Origin: an uncultured Clostridia bacterium
GTDB taxonomy: Bacteria > Bacillota > Clostridia > Oscillospirales > Oscillospiraceae
Length of the DNA: 35,627 nt
Assembly: GCA_946625125.1 (NCBI GenBank)
Contig: CAMOSU010000010.1
Location: 1-35,627, forward strand
Direction: 5' to 3'
Of this stretch, positions 8,344 to 16,404 are shown piece after piece; the stretch's first letter is position 1; each line of letters starts with the position of its first letter. The notes under the pieces are model-generated. The model searched no databases. It was not told where the DNA came from and saw nothing but the letters and a program-made list of their open reading frames with translations. A program made the position numbers and the translations under genes.

Positions 8344-9693
8344 CTACTCTCCGCCGGGCAGCAGGTCCAGGGAGATGAAGCTGAACCGGGCCTGAAGCTG
8401 CTCCGCGTCCAGTCCGGCCGCTTCCCCCAGGGTGGCGGCATAGCAGACCTCCCCCCGCTGGGTCAGCAGAAAGCGCCCCTCCTGCCGGCTCTGCTCCATG
8501 GCCTGATCCCCTGTGATGGTATAAATTGTGACCAGCGTCCTGCGGCTCCCGTTCGCCTCCAGAAGAGACAGCTCTGTCCCGGGCAGACCGCTGTCCGCCC
8601 GGTGCTTGGTCACGCAAAGATTCTGACACCAGGTCTCCGGCAGATAGAGAAACCAGCCCTCGGCAAAGTTGTGGTAGGTGCTGAGCTTCTCCGTCCGGCT
8701 GCCGTCCGGGCTGAGATTGTACCAAATGATCCGGTACTGACCCTCCGAGGCGGCGTCCCCCTGGATGGGGGGCAGAGGCAGGGTATTGGGCAGCTCAATG
8801 ACGCTGTCGTTGTCAATGTCCGTGGAGTACACATAGTAGTTCCGCACGGTCTGGGCGCTCTGCCCACTCTCGTCATTCTGGGTGATGTTGGTGAACACAT
8901 CCTCCGTCAGAGTAAAGACGTCGGTGATCAGGTTGCTGTCGTCATAGGCGCTGGCCACGAAGACCGCCGGAGTCCCGGGGGCAATGTCCCCGGTGAGAAT
9001 CCGCTTCACGGAATCCGCCCCGGTGGAGAGACTGGCTTCGGCGTCCTTGGTGAGCTCCTCCTCCCGGAAGCGGTAGAGCTCGGCATAGGCCCGCAGTCCG
9101 TCGGCATTGGCCCGGAGGACAAAAATATCCGTGCGCTGATCTCCGTCCAGGTCGGAAACGGTATAGGCGGTATAGCCGGAGCTCATAAGCTCCGCGGCGC
9201 TGTCCCCATTGAGGGTGTAGACGCTCAAAAACTGCTGGACCTGCTGGCCAATCCGCCGGGAGAGCAGAATCTCCTGCCCCGGCTGCCCGTCGATCTGGGC
9301 GTACTGCACGGAGTCAAAGGCGGTTCCCTCTCCCTCCAGGGTACAGGCCAGGCTGTATTCCTCCCCCAGCTTCCGGAGAATCAGCACCCGCAGGGGCCGC
9401 TCCCCCTCCATTTTGCAGAATACCAGGGTCTCCTCCTGCCCGTCCCCGTCCAGATCCACCTGCTGGACGGCCTGGCGGTTGGCCCCGGAAACCGGGGCGC
9501 TGTAGCTGCCGCTGCCCAGGGCGGACTCTACGGCGCTCTGCAGCGCCCGGTACTCCGGCGAACGCTGGGGCAGGGCGTAGAGATCGTCGCTGTCAAAGGA
9601 GTAGCAGCCCGTCAGCAGCAAAAGCAGAACCAGCAGCGGCGCCAGTATCTTATATTTCATCATTCTCTGTCGCTCGTTCTTTCTTGTTGTCAT
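8344..9693 (-). CDS. Secreted lipoprotein with Asp-rich FG-GAP/VCBS-like loops, upstream of a two-component system
   Basis: Function is not recognised. The 449-residue product begins with a basic n-region and a leucine-rich signal ending in the lipobox LLTGC, so it should be lipidated and anchored outside the membrane. Several Asp/Gly loops recur: DLDGDGQEETL, QIDGQPGQEI, SDLDGDQRTDIFVL and DIDNDSVIEL. These resemble calcium-binding loops of FG-GAP or VCBS beta-propellers. The ATG at 9693 is chosen because AGGAG lies 10 nt upstream; ATGs at 9663 and 9660 are alternatives without a clear site. It is the first gene of a transcript running into the response regulator and kinase, so it may be a ligand-sensing accessory or a target of that system (inference). 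Confidence 0.75.
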   Translation of the reverse strand: MTTRKNERQRMMKYKILAPLLVLLLLLTGCYSFDSDDLYALPQRSPEYRALQSAVESALGSGSYSAPVSGANRQAVQQVDLDGDGQEETLVFCKMEGERPLRVLILRKLGEEYSLACTLEGEGTAFDSVQYAQIDGQPGQEILLSRRIGQQVQQFLSVYTLNGDSAAELMSSGYTAYTVSDLDGDQRTDIFVLRANADGLRAYAELYRFREEELTKDAEASLSTGADSVKRILTGDIAPGTPAVFVASAYDDSNLITDVFTLTEDVFTNITQNDESGQSAQTVRNYYVYSTDIDNDSVIELPNTLPLPPIQGDAASEGQYRIIWYNLSPDGSRTEKLSTYHNFAEGWFLYLPETWCQNLCVTKHRADSGLPGTELSLLEANGSRRTLVTIYTITGDQAMEQSRQEGRFLLTQRGEVCYAATLGEAAGLDAEQLQARFSFISLDLLPGGE

Positions 9694-9755
9694 TCCGTCC
9701 GCGCTCCTGTTTGCGCAAGATATGGGCGAAAAAACCACATACGATATCAAAATAT

Positions 9756-9784
9756 AGTATAGCACAGGGCGAGAAAAATGTGTA
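9756..9784 (-). promoter_or_regulatory. Promoter of the lipoprotein/two-component operon
   Basis: On the minus strand the -35 is TACACA (9779-9784), the spacer is 17 bp and the -10 is TATACT (9756-9761), preceded by CTGTGC, an extended -10. It lies 63 bp upstream of the chosen start. A T-rich stretch sits just upstream. Confidence 0.75.
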
Positions 9785-9843
9785 GCCTTTTTTTCTCGAT
9801 TTTGTAACTTTTTTCGGTGATCAAATCGGGATTGCCCCCTGCC

Positions 9844-12800
9844 TCACTTTTCCACCACGGCGTCCGCGCCCAGCAGAGTTCTGAGCTCCTCCAGCATAAC
9901 GCTCTCCGGGGTACATTGCGCCCCCCGGCGCAGACCGCTGTCGGCAAAGTACAGCACCGTCCGGACGCCGCCCGGGAACATATTGAGAATGGCCTTGGTC
10001 TTTTCGTACTCCAGGCTGTCCTCGGAGGGGAGCTTCAGGTAGAGCTTTCCGCATGGCCGGATTTGGTTCAGGCTCCGGCGAGGGGTGTCCGCGCCCTTGG
10101 CGAAGCGCTCCAGCTCCATCACGGAGTTGGCCACAAGCTGGGTGGGCTTTTCGTCCCGCAGGGAGACCCGACCCTCCATGGCCACCGCCGCGCCGGGACG
10201 AAGCAGCTCCTCAAAGCGGCCCAACACCGAGGAGAACACCAGCACCTCCACGGAGGCGCTGTCATCCTCCAGGGTCACATAGGCCATCATGCTGCTGTTT
10301 CGGGTGGTTTTCTGGGTTACGGCCTGAATGACGCCGCATACAATGACCACATCCCCGTCCCGGAAGCCGCTTTCCTCCCCCGTCACCTTTCGGATGGAGA
10401 CGGCCTTGGTTCCCCGCAGGGCCTGCCGGTACTTGTCCATGGGATGACCGGAGATATACAGGCCGGTGGTCTGCTTTTCGTAGGAGAGGAGCTCAAACAG
10501 GTCCAGCTCCGGGATGTCCGGCACCTGGACGCTCATATCCGCCTCCCGGTCGTCAAAGCTGTCAAAGAAGCTCACCTGGCCGGAAAGATTGCGCCTGTTC
10601 TGGCTGCTGATCCAGCCCATGACGGACTCGTACACCGCCAGAAGCTGGCTGCGGCGAAGACCGAAGCAGTCCATGGCCCCGCACTTGATGAGATTTTCCA
10701 CTGCCCGCTTGTTCAGCTCGGTGTCGCTCAGCCGCTTACAGAAATCGCTGATCCCGGTGAAGGGACCCCGGGCCTCCCGCTCCGTCATCATTTTGCGGAT
10801 CAAACCCCGGCCGATGTTCTTCACGGCCCCCAGGCCGAAGCGAATGTTCTCTCCCTCCACGGTGAAGGCGTCCTCGGAGTGGTTGACGTCCGGGGGGTCC
10901 AGGCCGATGCCCAGCTCCCGGCACTCCGCGATATAGCCCGCCACCTTGTCGGTGTCGGAGAGCATGGAGGTCATCAGGGCTGCCATATACTGCCGGGGAT
11001 AGTGGCATTTGAGCCAGGCGGTGTCATAGCTTACCTTGGCGTAGCAGACGGCGTGGGCCTTGTTGAAGGCGTAGTTGGCAAAGTCCAGAATCTCGTCATA
11101 GATCTGCTGGGCCGCCTCCTCGCTGACGCCCTTGGCCACAGCCCCCGGGATGCCCCGCTCCGGATCGCCGTAGACGAAGGCCTGGCGCTCCTGGACGATG
11201 ACGTTCTGTTTTTTCTTGGAAATGGCCCGGCGCATGTTGTCCGCCTGGCCCAGGGTGTAGCCCCCCAGCTTTCGGAAGATTTCAATGACCTGCTCCTGGT
11301 AGACGATGCAGCCATAGGTGACGTTGAGAATGGGCTGGAGCTGCGGGGTGATGTAGGAGATGGTCTCCGGGTGGTGCTTGGATTGGATGAATTTGGGAAT
11401 GGATTCCATGGGACCCGGCCGGTAGAGGGCCACGATGGCGGTCATATCCTCGATGGACTGGGGCTTCATCTGGACGCAGACCCCGGTGATGCCGGTGGAT
11501 TCCAACTGGAAGACGCCGGAGGTTTTGCCCTCCCCCAGCATAGCGAAGGTTTCGGTATCGTCGTCCGGGATGCTCTTCATGGAGAAGCCCGGCACAAGGC
11601 GGCGAATCTGCCGCTCCGCGTCGTCGATAACCGTCAGGTTCCGCAGGCCCAGGAAGTCCATTTTCAGCAGACCCAGCTCCTCAATGGTGGTCATGGTGAA
11701 CTGGGTCACGATGGTGTCCTCGTTTCTGGCCAGAGGCACATAGTCGGAGACGGGAAGCTTCGTGATCACCACCCCAGCGGCGTGGGTGGAGGTGTTGCGG
11801 GGCATGCCCTCGATGTCCCGGGCAGTGTCGATGAGGCGCTTCACCTTGGGGTCCTCGTCGTACATCTTTTTCAGCTTGGGGTTCTTGGTGAGGGCCAGCT
11901 CCAGGGTGATGTGGAGCTCGTTGGGAATGGCCTTGGCCACCACGTCCGCCTCGGCGTAGCTCATGTTCAAGGCCCTGGCCACGTCCCGGACCGCCCCCCG
12001 GGCGGCCATGGTGCCGAAGGTGACGATCTGGGCCACCCGGTCCTTGCCGTATTTCCGGGTCACATAGTCTATGACCTCTCCCCGGCGCTCCTGGCAGAAG
12101 TCGGTATCGAAGTCCGGCATGGAAACCCGCTCCGGGTTCAGAAAGCGCTCAAAAATCAGGGTATACTTCATGGGGTCAATCTCTGTGATGTGCATGCAGT
12201 AGGCGGCGATGGAGCCCGCGCCGGAGCCTCTGCCCGGACCCACGGGAATGCCCTGCTCCTTGGCCCAGCGAATGAAGTCCGCCACAATGAGAAAATAGTC
12301 CACATAGCCCATCTTCTCAATGACGCCCATCTCGTAATCCAGCCGCTGCCGATACTCCGCGAGCGTGGGGGCGCTCAGGGAGCGCCCGCTGTCCCGTGGC
12401 GCACACTGTGCGCCGCTACCCGTGACTGCGGGGGCGTTCAGATACCGCTCCGCGAAGCCCTCCTCGCAGAGCTTCCGGAAATAGGTCAGGGAGTCGCTGC
12501 CGTCCGGGGCCTCGTAGGCGGGCAGGTGGTAGTGGCCGAACTCGAAGTCCACATTGCAGCGCTCCGCAATCCGGGCGGTATTCTCAAAGGCCTCCTCCAG
12601 TTGGGGAAAACGCTCCCGGAGCTCGGCCTCGGATTTCACGTAAAATTCATCGCTTTCAAAGCGCATGCGGTTGGGGTCGTCCACGGTCTTGCCCATCTGA
12701 ATGCACATCAGCACATCCTGGGTGGCGGCGTCCTCCCGGCGCAGATAGTGGGCGTCGTTGGTGACCACCAGGGGCAGGTTCAGCTCCCGGGCCAGCCGCA

Positions 12801-13368
12801 GCAGCATGGGATTCACCTTGGCCTGTTCCTGGATGCCGTGATCCTGAAGCTCCAGATAGAAGTTGTCCGGCCCGAAGATCCGGCTGTATTCCAGGGCGAC
12901 GGCCTTGGCGCCTTCATAGTCGTCGATTTTCAGCCGCCGGGGAATGGCTCCCGCCAGACAGGCGGAGAGGGCGATGAGTCCCTCGGCGTGCTGCCGCAGC
13001 AGCTCCATGTCAATGCGGGGACGGCCGTAGAAGCCCTCCAGAAAGCCCTTGGAGACCATGTAGGAGAGGTTTCTGTAGCCGGTCTCATTTTTGCACAGCA
13101 GAACCAGGTGGGCGTTCTCATTGTCCACCCCATGAACCTTGTCGAAGCGGGTTCGGGGGGCCACATAGACCTCGCAGCCGATGACGGGCTTCACCCCCGC
13201 GGCCTTGGCCGCCTTATAAAAGTCGATGACGCCGTACATGACCCCGTGGTCCGTAATGGCCACGGCGCTCTGGCCCAGCTCCTTTACCCGCTCCATGAGC
13301 TTCCCGATCCGGCAGGCGCCGTCGAGAAGGCTGTATTCCGTATGCAGATGGAGATGTACGAATGACAT
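9844..13368 (-). CDS. dnaE: DNA polymerase III subunit alpha (DnaE type)
   Basis: DnaE is the C-family replicative polymerase catalytic subunit, 1174 residues. An N-terminal PHP domain starts at HLHTEYSLLDG. The palm carries the catalytic aspartates in PDFDTDF (D421, D423), with the fingers and helix-hairpin-helix after it. A C-terminal OB-fold (GDVVIVCGVIQAV ... SVEVLVFSSVLG) follows. The ATG at 13368 has AAAGGAG 7 nt upstream. An extra segment at about residues 312-332 (APAVTGSG ... APTLAE) lies between ERYLN and YRQRLDYEMG. Its DNA contains two back-to-back hairpins and it looks like an in-frame insertion of a palindromic repeat. The polymerase domains are otherwise intact, so the gene is expected to be functional. 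Confidence 0.97.
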   Translation of the reverse strand: MSFVHLHLHTEYSLLDGACRIGKLMERVKELGQSAVAITDHGVMYGVIDFYKAAKAAGVKPVIGCEVYVAPRTRFDKVHGVDNENAHLVLLCKNETGYRNLSYMVSKGFLEGFYGRPRIDMELLRQHAEGLIALSACLAGAIPRRLKIDDYEGAKAVALEYSRIFGPDNFYLELQDHGIQEQAKVNPMLLRLARELNLPLVVTNDAHYLRREDAATQDVLMCIQMGKTVDDPNRMRFESDEFYVKSEAELRERFPQLEEAFENTARIAERCNVDFEFGHYHLPAYEAPDGSDSLTYFRKLCEEGFAERYLNAPAVTGSGAQCAPRDSGRSLSAPTLAEYRQRLDYEMGVIEKMGYVDYFLIVADFIRWAKEQGIPVGPGRGSGAGSIAAYCMHITEIDPMKYTLIFERFLNPERVSMPDFDTDFCQERRGEVIDYVTRKYGKDRVAQIVTFGTMAARGAVRDVARALNMSYAEADVVAKAIPNELHITLELALTKNPKLKKMYDEDPKVKRLIDTARDIEGMPRNTSTHAAGVVITKLPVSDYVPLARNEDTIVTQFTMTTIEELGLLKMDFLGLRNLTVIDDAERQIRRLVPGFSMKSIPDDDTETFAMLGEGKTSGVFQLESTGITGVCVQMKPQSIEDMTAIVALYRPGPMESIPKFIQSKHHPETISYITPQLQPILNVTYGCIVYQEQVIEIFRKLGGYTLGQADNMRRAISKKKQNVIVQERQAFVYGDPERGIPGAVAKGVSEEAAQQIYDEILDFANYAFNKAHAVCYAKVSYDTAWLKCHYPRQYMAALMTSMLSDTDKVAGYIAECRELGIGLDPPDVNHSEDAFTVEGENIRFGLGAVKNIGRGLIRKMMTEREARGPFTGISDFCKRLSDTELNKRAVENLIKCGAMDCFGLRRSQLLAVYESVMGWISSQNRRNLSGQVSFFDSFDDREADMSVQVPDIPELDLFELLSYEKQTTGLYISGHPMDKYRQALRGTKAVSIRKVTGEESGFRDGDVVIVCGVIQAVTQKTTRNSSMMAYVTLEDDSASVEVLVFSSVLGRFEELLRPGAAVAMEGRVSLRDEKPTQLVANSVMELERFAKGADTPRRSLNQIRPCGKLYLKLPSEDSLEYEKTKAILNMFPGGVRTVLYFADSGLRRGAQCTPESVMLEELRTLLGADAVVEK
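12369..12414. repeat. Paired hairpins inserted in frame in dnaE
   Basis: GGGCGCT-caggg-AGCGCCC (12369-12387) and GGCGCACA-c-TGTGCGCC (12398-12414) lie 10 bp apart. Together they encode most of the extra residues absent from typical DnaE sequences at this point. This resembles REP or small MITE DNA that kept the reading frame. Confidence 0.6.
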
Positions 13369-13433
13369 ACGTTTCTCCTTTCTGAAGTTGAAATTTGAAA
13401 TCTGTTTCATACAGGGCCGCAGCATCGCGTTTC

Positions 13434-13546
13434 GTCATTCTGAGCGCAGCGAAGCATTGCGCCTTTCCTGGGGGAATCCGTTCATTCTTTCCGTATATCA
13501 CGAAGAAAGGGACGGATTTCTCAGTCGCAAGCTCCTTCGAAATGAC
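13434..13546. repeat. Palindromic element of the GTCATTCTGAGC family
   Basis: The 113-bp element begins GTCATTCTGAGCGCAGCGAA and ends TTCGAAATGAC, giving inverted ends. An internal inverted pair AATCCGT ... ACGGATT flanks a second pair built on TTCTTTC and GAAAG. It lies in the gap between whiA and dnaE. Shorter copies of the same left end occur at 27458-27565, and a derivative lies inside the methyltransferase gene near 23040. Confidence 0.75.
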
Positions 13547-13581
13547 AAGATGAAAGCGAAACAGCGTACTACGGCTGGATA

Positions 13582-14478
13582 TCAGCCTGATTCGTCGGTC
13601 GAAAGCTCACAGAGCTTCCGCAGGCGGTGATTCAGCGCGGATTTTGTAAGGGGAGGATCGAACAGCTCCGCCAGCTCTTGCAGGTTTGCTTCCGGGTTCT
13701 GTTCCCGAAGCCGCGCTGTTTCCTTCAGCTTCTCCGGCAGGGCCTCGTATTTGCCCTGCTCCCGCAGAGTCCGTATGGCGGCAATCTGGGTCTGGGCCGC
13801 CTCCACCACCTTGGAGGTGTTGGCATTGTCGCAGTTGACGATGCGGTTGATCTTGTTTTTCATGTCCTTCTCGATTTTGGCCTCCATGACCCCCATGGCC
13901 GCCACCGGAGCTCCCAGCCAGGCCAGGAAATCCTCAATGGCCTCGCTCTGCTTGAAGTAGAGAATGGAGCTGCCGTTGCGCAATGTGGCCTTGGGGGCAA
14001 AGCCCTGATCCATCAGCAGGTTCTCCGTCTCCCGGCTGACCTTGTGGTGGTTGGTGGCCAGCTCCAGGTGATAGCGCTTGGCCGGGTCCGTCACGGAGCC
14101 TCCCGAGAGAAAGGCCCCCCGCAGAAAGCTGACCCGGCAGCAGTCCTTTTCCAGGAGACCGTAGTTTACATGCAGGCTGATGCTCTCCGCGGGGCTGTAG
14201 CCAATGGCCTCAAAAACCGCGGCGATCTTCTCCCGGTCTGTCAGAAGGAAGCAGTATTTGCTGCCCTCCTGGACCTCGTCAAAGTCCAGGCGGAAGGCCC
14301 GGTGGAACAGCTTGGGCAGACGGGCGGCAAAGTCCGGGCTTTCTGTAACCAGCTTGATCTGATCCAGCCCCACGGCGCCGCAGTACAGCAGCACCCCGCT
14401 GGCCTCCGCCAGAGCGCAGCATTTTTTGTTGATGAAGTCCTTGCAAAGCTCTGCCTTTGCGTCAGAGGAAAATGACAT
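13582..14478 (-). CDS. whiA: DNA-binding protein WhiA
   Basis: WhiA is a conserved Gram-positive DNA-binding protein linked to cell division and chromosome segregation. The 298-residue product has the N-terminal LAGLIDADG-like fold (ECCRVSFLRGAFLSGGSV-type region; here CCRVSFLRGAFLSGGSV) and a C-terminal helix-turn-helix. The latter includes IVNCDNANTSKVVEAAQ and LTKSALNHRLRKL, both diagnostic. The start at 14478 has AGGTGA 5 nt upstream. The previous gene's stop is only 4 bp away, so translation is probably coupled. In Bacillus the neighbour order is Nudix-rapZ-yvcK-whiA; here yvcK is missing and the first two are represented by a fused protein. Confidence 0.95.
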   Translation of the reverse strand: MSFSSDAKAELCKDFINKKCCALAEASGVLLYCGAVGLDQIKLVTESPDFAARLPKLFHRAFRLDFDEVQEGSKYCFLLTDREKIAAVFEAIGYSPAESISLHVNYGLLEKDCCRVSFLRGAFLSGGSVTDPAKRYHLELATNHHKVSRETENLLMDQGFAPKATLRNGSSILYFKQSEAIEDFLAWLGAPVAAMGVMEAKIEKDMKNKINRIVNCDNANTSKVVEAAQTQIAAIRTLREQGKYEALPEKLKETARLREQNPEANLQELAELFDPPLTKSALNHRLRKLCELSTDESG

Positions 14479-14482
14479 GGTA

Positions 14483-15304
14483 TCACCTGCTTTTCGATTT
14501 ACAGGGACCGACGCGGGCATCGGCCCCTAAGAAGCTGTGGGCTGCCGACAGAATCCGTCGGCTGCTCTCCCGGTCCAGAAGAGCCAGGGCCTCCGCGTAG
14601 GGAAGCAGACAGGCGTCTTGCAGCTCCCTGAGCTCCGGCCGCGGAGTCTGGTTCTCAAACTCCCCCAGATAGTAGACCACCTGCTTCCAGGTGTTTTGCT
14701 TCTGGGGCAGGCGGTAGACCTCCGCCTCCCGGAAGCCGGGCAGGAGCCGGACCCGAAGGCCCACCTCCTCCAAAACCTCCCGCAGCGCTGTCTGCTCCTC
14801 CGTCTCCCCGGGCTCCATGTGGCCCTTGGGGAAGCCGTGGCAGTTGAGCTTTGATTGGATGATCACCCAGCGGGGCTCCCCCGCTTCTCTGGTAAAGACC
14901 AGGGCTCCGGCGGAGTGCTCCAGGGTCTTGTCCAGATCCCGGTGCAGCACCCGGACCGAAATTCCCTCCTCCTCCAGGGCCTTTGCCAGCCGAAGGGTCA
15001 TGCTCACGGAGCGGTGCTTGCCCCCGGTGCAGCCGACGGCTGTCAGCAGCTCTGTTTTCAAGGGGCTGTCATAGCTCTGATAGAAGGCGATGCGCTGCCG
15101 CAGCATGGACAGGACGGTTTCAAAATACCGCTCCGCCTCCGGGGTGGAGAATACGTAGTCCCGGACGGCCTGATCCAGTCCGGTCTTATGCTTCAGGCTC
15201 TCGTCATAATAGGGATTGGGAAGTCCCCGGGTGCCGATCACCGTATCGGCTCCCTCCGGCGCCCCAAAGAGATAGCCGAAGGACATCAGGGTTATTTCAT
15301 TCAT
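14483..15304 (-). CDS. RapZ C-terminal domain fused to a Nudix hydrolase
   Basis: This is an unusual 273-residue two-domain protein. Residues 1-125 match the RapZ C-terminal (GlcN6P/RNA-binding) domain: SFGYLFGAPEGAD, LPNPYYD, TGLDQAVRDY and the hallmark GCTGGKHRSV (91-100). The P-loop kinase domain that precedes it in RapZ/YvcJ is absent. Residues about 132-255 are a Nudix domain with a perfect Nudix box at 161-183 (G161, E167, R175-E176, E179-E180, G182), preceded by FPK, as in Ap4A hydrolase and RNA pyrophosphohydrolase-like enzymes. The ATG at 15304 has GAGGA 7 nt upstream, and there is no room upstream for the missing domain. Both halves have homologues in the Bacillus yvcI-yvcJ neighbourhood, which supports a genuine gene fusion. 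A role in RNA 5'-end processing or nucleotide clearance linked to amino-sugar status is inference. Confidence 0.9.
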   Translation of the reverse strand: MNEITLMSFGYLFGAPEGADTVIGTRGLPNPYYDESLKHKTGLDQAVRDYVFSTPEAERYFETVLSMLRQRIAFYQSYDSPLKTELLTAVGCTGGKHRSVSMTLRLAKALEEEGISVRVLHRDLDKTLEHSAGALVFTREAGEPRWVIIQSKLNCHGFPKGHMEPGETEEQTALREVLEEVGLRVRLLPGFREAEVYRLPQKQNTWKQVVYYLGEFENQTPRPELRELQDACLLPYAEALALLDRESSRRILSAAHSFLGADARVGPCKSKSR

Positions 15305-15317
15305 GTTGAGTTCCTCA

Positions 15318-15439
15318 AATTGGGATTTTTCAATCCATAGGGGCCGGCGTCCTCGACGGCCCGGACGGATCAGAGAACGGCACGTTCGGGGCGTCGAGGA
15401 CGCCGCCCCCTACGGAGGCAGCGCCACAAATCCCGATTT
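15318..15439. repeat. Nested repeats: a 75-bp palindromic element inside a second repeat
   Basis: The outer repeat begins AAATTGGGATTTTTCAATCC (15318-15336) and resumes at 15413 with GGAGGCAGCGCCACAAATCC, ending at 15439. Its uninterrupted version is at 16481-16528. The inner element (15338-15412) has inverted ends TAGGGGCCGGCGTCCTCGAC and, on the other strand, TAGGGGGCGGCGTCCTCGAC. The murB stop codon TAA overlaps the outer repeat's right end. Confidence 0.8.
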
Positions 15440-16340
15440 ACCAAATTCTGACCTCCGGCTCCAGCTCGATGCCGGAGGTCGACTTGACTTTCTCCCGGAC
15501 CCGGTCTATGAGGGTCAGGATGTCCGCGGAAGTCGCGCTGCCCAGGTTCACCACAAAGCCCGCGTGCTTCTCGGAAACGGCGGCGTCCCCCACCCGGAAG
15601 CCCTTGAGCCCCGCCTCCTGGATGAGCGCGGCGGCATAGCCCCCCACGGGGCGTTTGAAGGTGGAGCCCGCTGAGGGCAGCTCCAGGGGCTGGGAGGCCT
15701 TGCGTTTCTCCATCAGCTCCCGCATCCGGGCCAGAATGATCTCGGGATCACCCGGCTCCAGCCGGAAGCGGGCAGAGAGAATGATCCCCTGCCGTCCCAT
15801 GAAGACGCTGTGCCGATAGGAGAGATCCAGGCTCCGGCCCGGGTCCAGCTCCACGCTGCCATCCAGCTTCATAAAGCGTGCGGAGCGCAGCACCTGGACC
15901 AGCTCTCCGCCGTAGGCTCCGGCGTTCATGTAGACGCCGCCGCCCACCGTGCCGGGGATGCCGTGGGCAAATTCCAGACCGGTGAGGCCGTTTCGCTGGG
16001 CGAAAACCGCCAGCCGGGCCAGAGATACACCGCAGCCCGCCTCAATCTCCCCCTCCGGGCTCAGGCTGAGCCCGTCCAGGTTCCGGGTGGAAATCACCAC
16101 CCCCGGTACGCCCCGGTCCGGCGCCAGGATGTTGGTGCCGCCTCCCAGAATCCGGGGGCTGATCTCCAGCTCCCGGCAGGCCAGGAGCAGAGCTTTGAGC
16201 TGGCCCTCGTCCAGAGGACTGGCCAGGAGCTCCGCCGGGCCGCCCACCCGGAAGGAGGTATGCTTCCACATGGGCTCCGCCTCCAGCAGAGGCAGCTCCG
16301 GCAGAATTTTATGTAAACGTTCAAACAGGGTATCGGACAT
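15438..16340 (-). CDS. murB: UDP-N-acetylmuramate dehydrogenase MurB
   Basis: MurB reduces UDP-GlcNAc-enolpyruvate to UDP-MurNAc with NADPH and FAD, in the cytoplasmic step after MurA. The 300-residue protein has FAD-binding motifs LGGGTNILAPD and GIPGTVGGGVYMNAGAYGGE, and YRHSVF. The catalytic serine lies in SAGSTFKRP, as in type II MurB. The start at 16340 (MSDTLFERL) has GGAG 10 nt upstream and a convincing promoter further up. The TAA stop falls in the edge of a palindromic repeat (15318-15439). It is first in the murB-[RapZc/Nudix]-whiA-dnaE series. Confidence 0.96.
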   Translation of the reverse strand: MSDTLFERLHKILPELPLLEAEPMWKHTSFRVGGPAELLASPLDEGQLKALLLACRELEISPRILGGGTNILAPDRGVPGVVISTRNLDGLSLSPEGEIEAGCGVSLARLAVFAQRNGLTGLEFAHGIPGTVGGGVYMNAGAYGGELVQVLRSARFMKLDGSVELDPGRSLDLSYRHSVFMGRQGIILSARFRLEPGDPEIILARMRELMEKRKASQPLELPSAGSTFKRPVGGYAAALIQEAGLKGFRVGDAAVSEKHAGFVVNLGSATSADILTLIDRVREKVKSTSGIELEPEVRIW

Positions 16341-16404
16341 AACACACTCGCTCCGTTTCCAATGCCGCAGGGTCATACACTGCCCCGGGCGTTCGATTCG
16401 GTTT

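Noticed and set aside
9817-13365. Very long plus-strand open frame opposite dnaE (1182 codons)
   Set aside because: It is the antisense shadow of dnaE, created by G/C-ending codons; its translation is rich in His/Gly/Leu/Val without any recognisable domain and it has no ribosome site.
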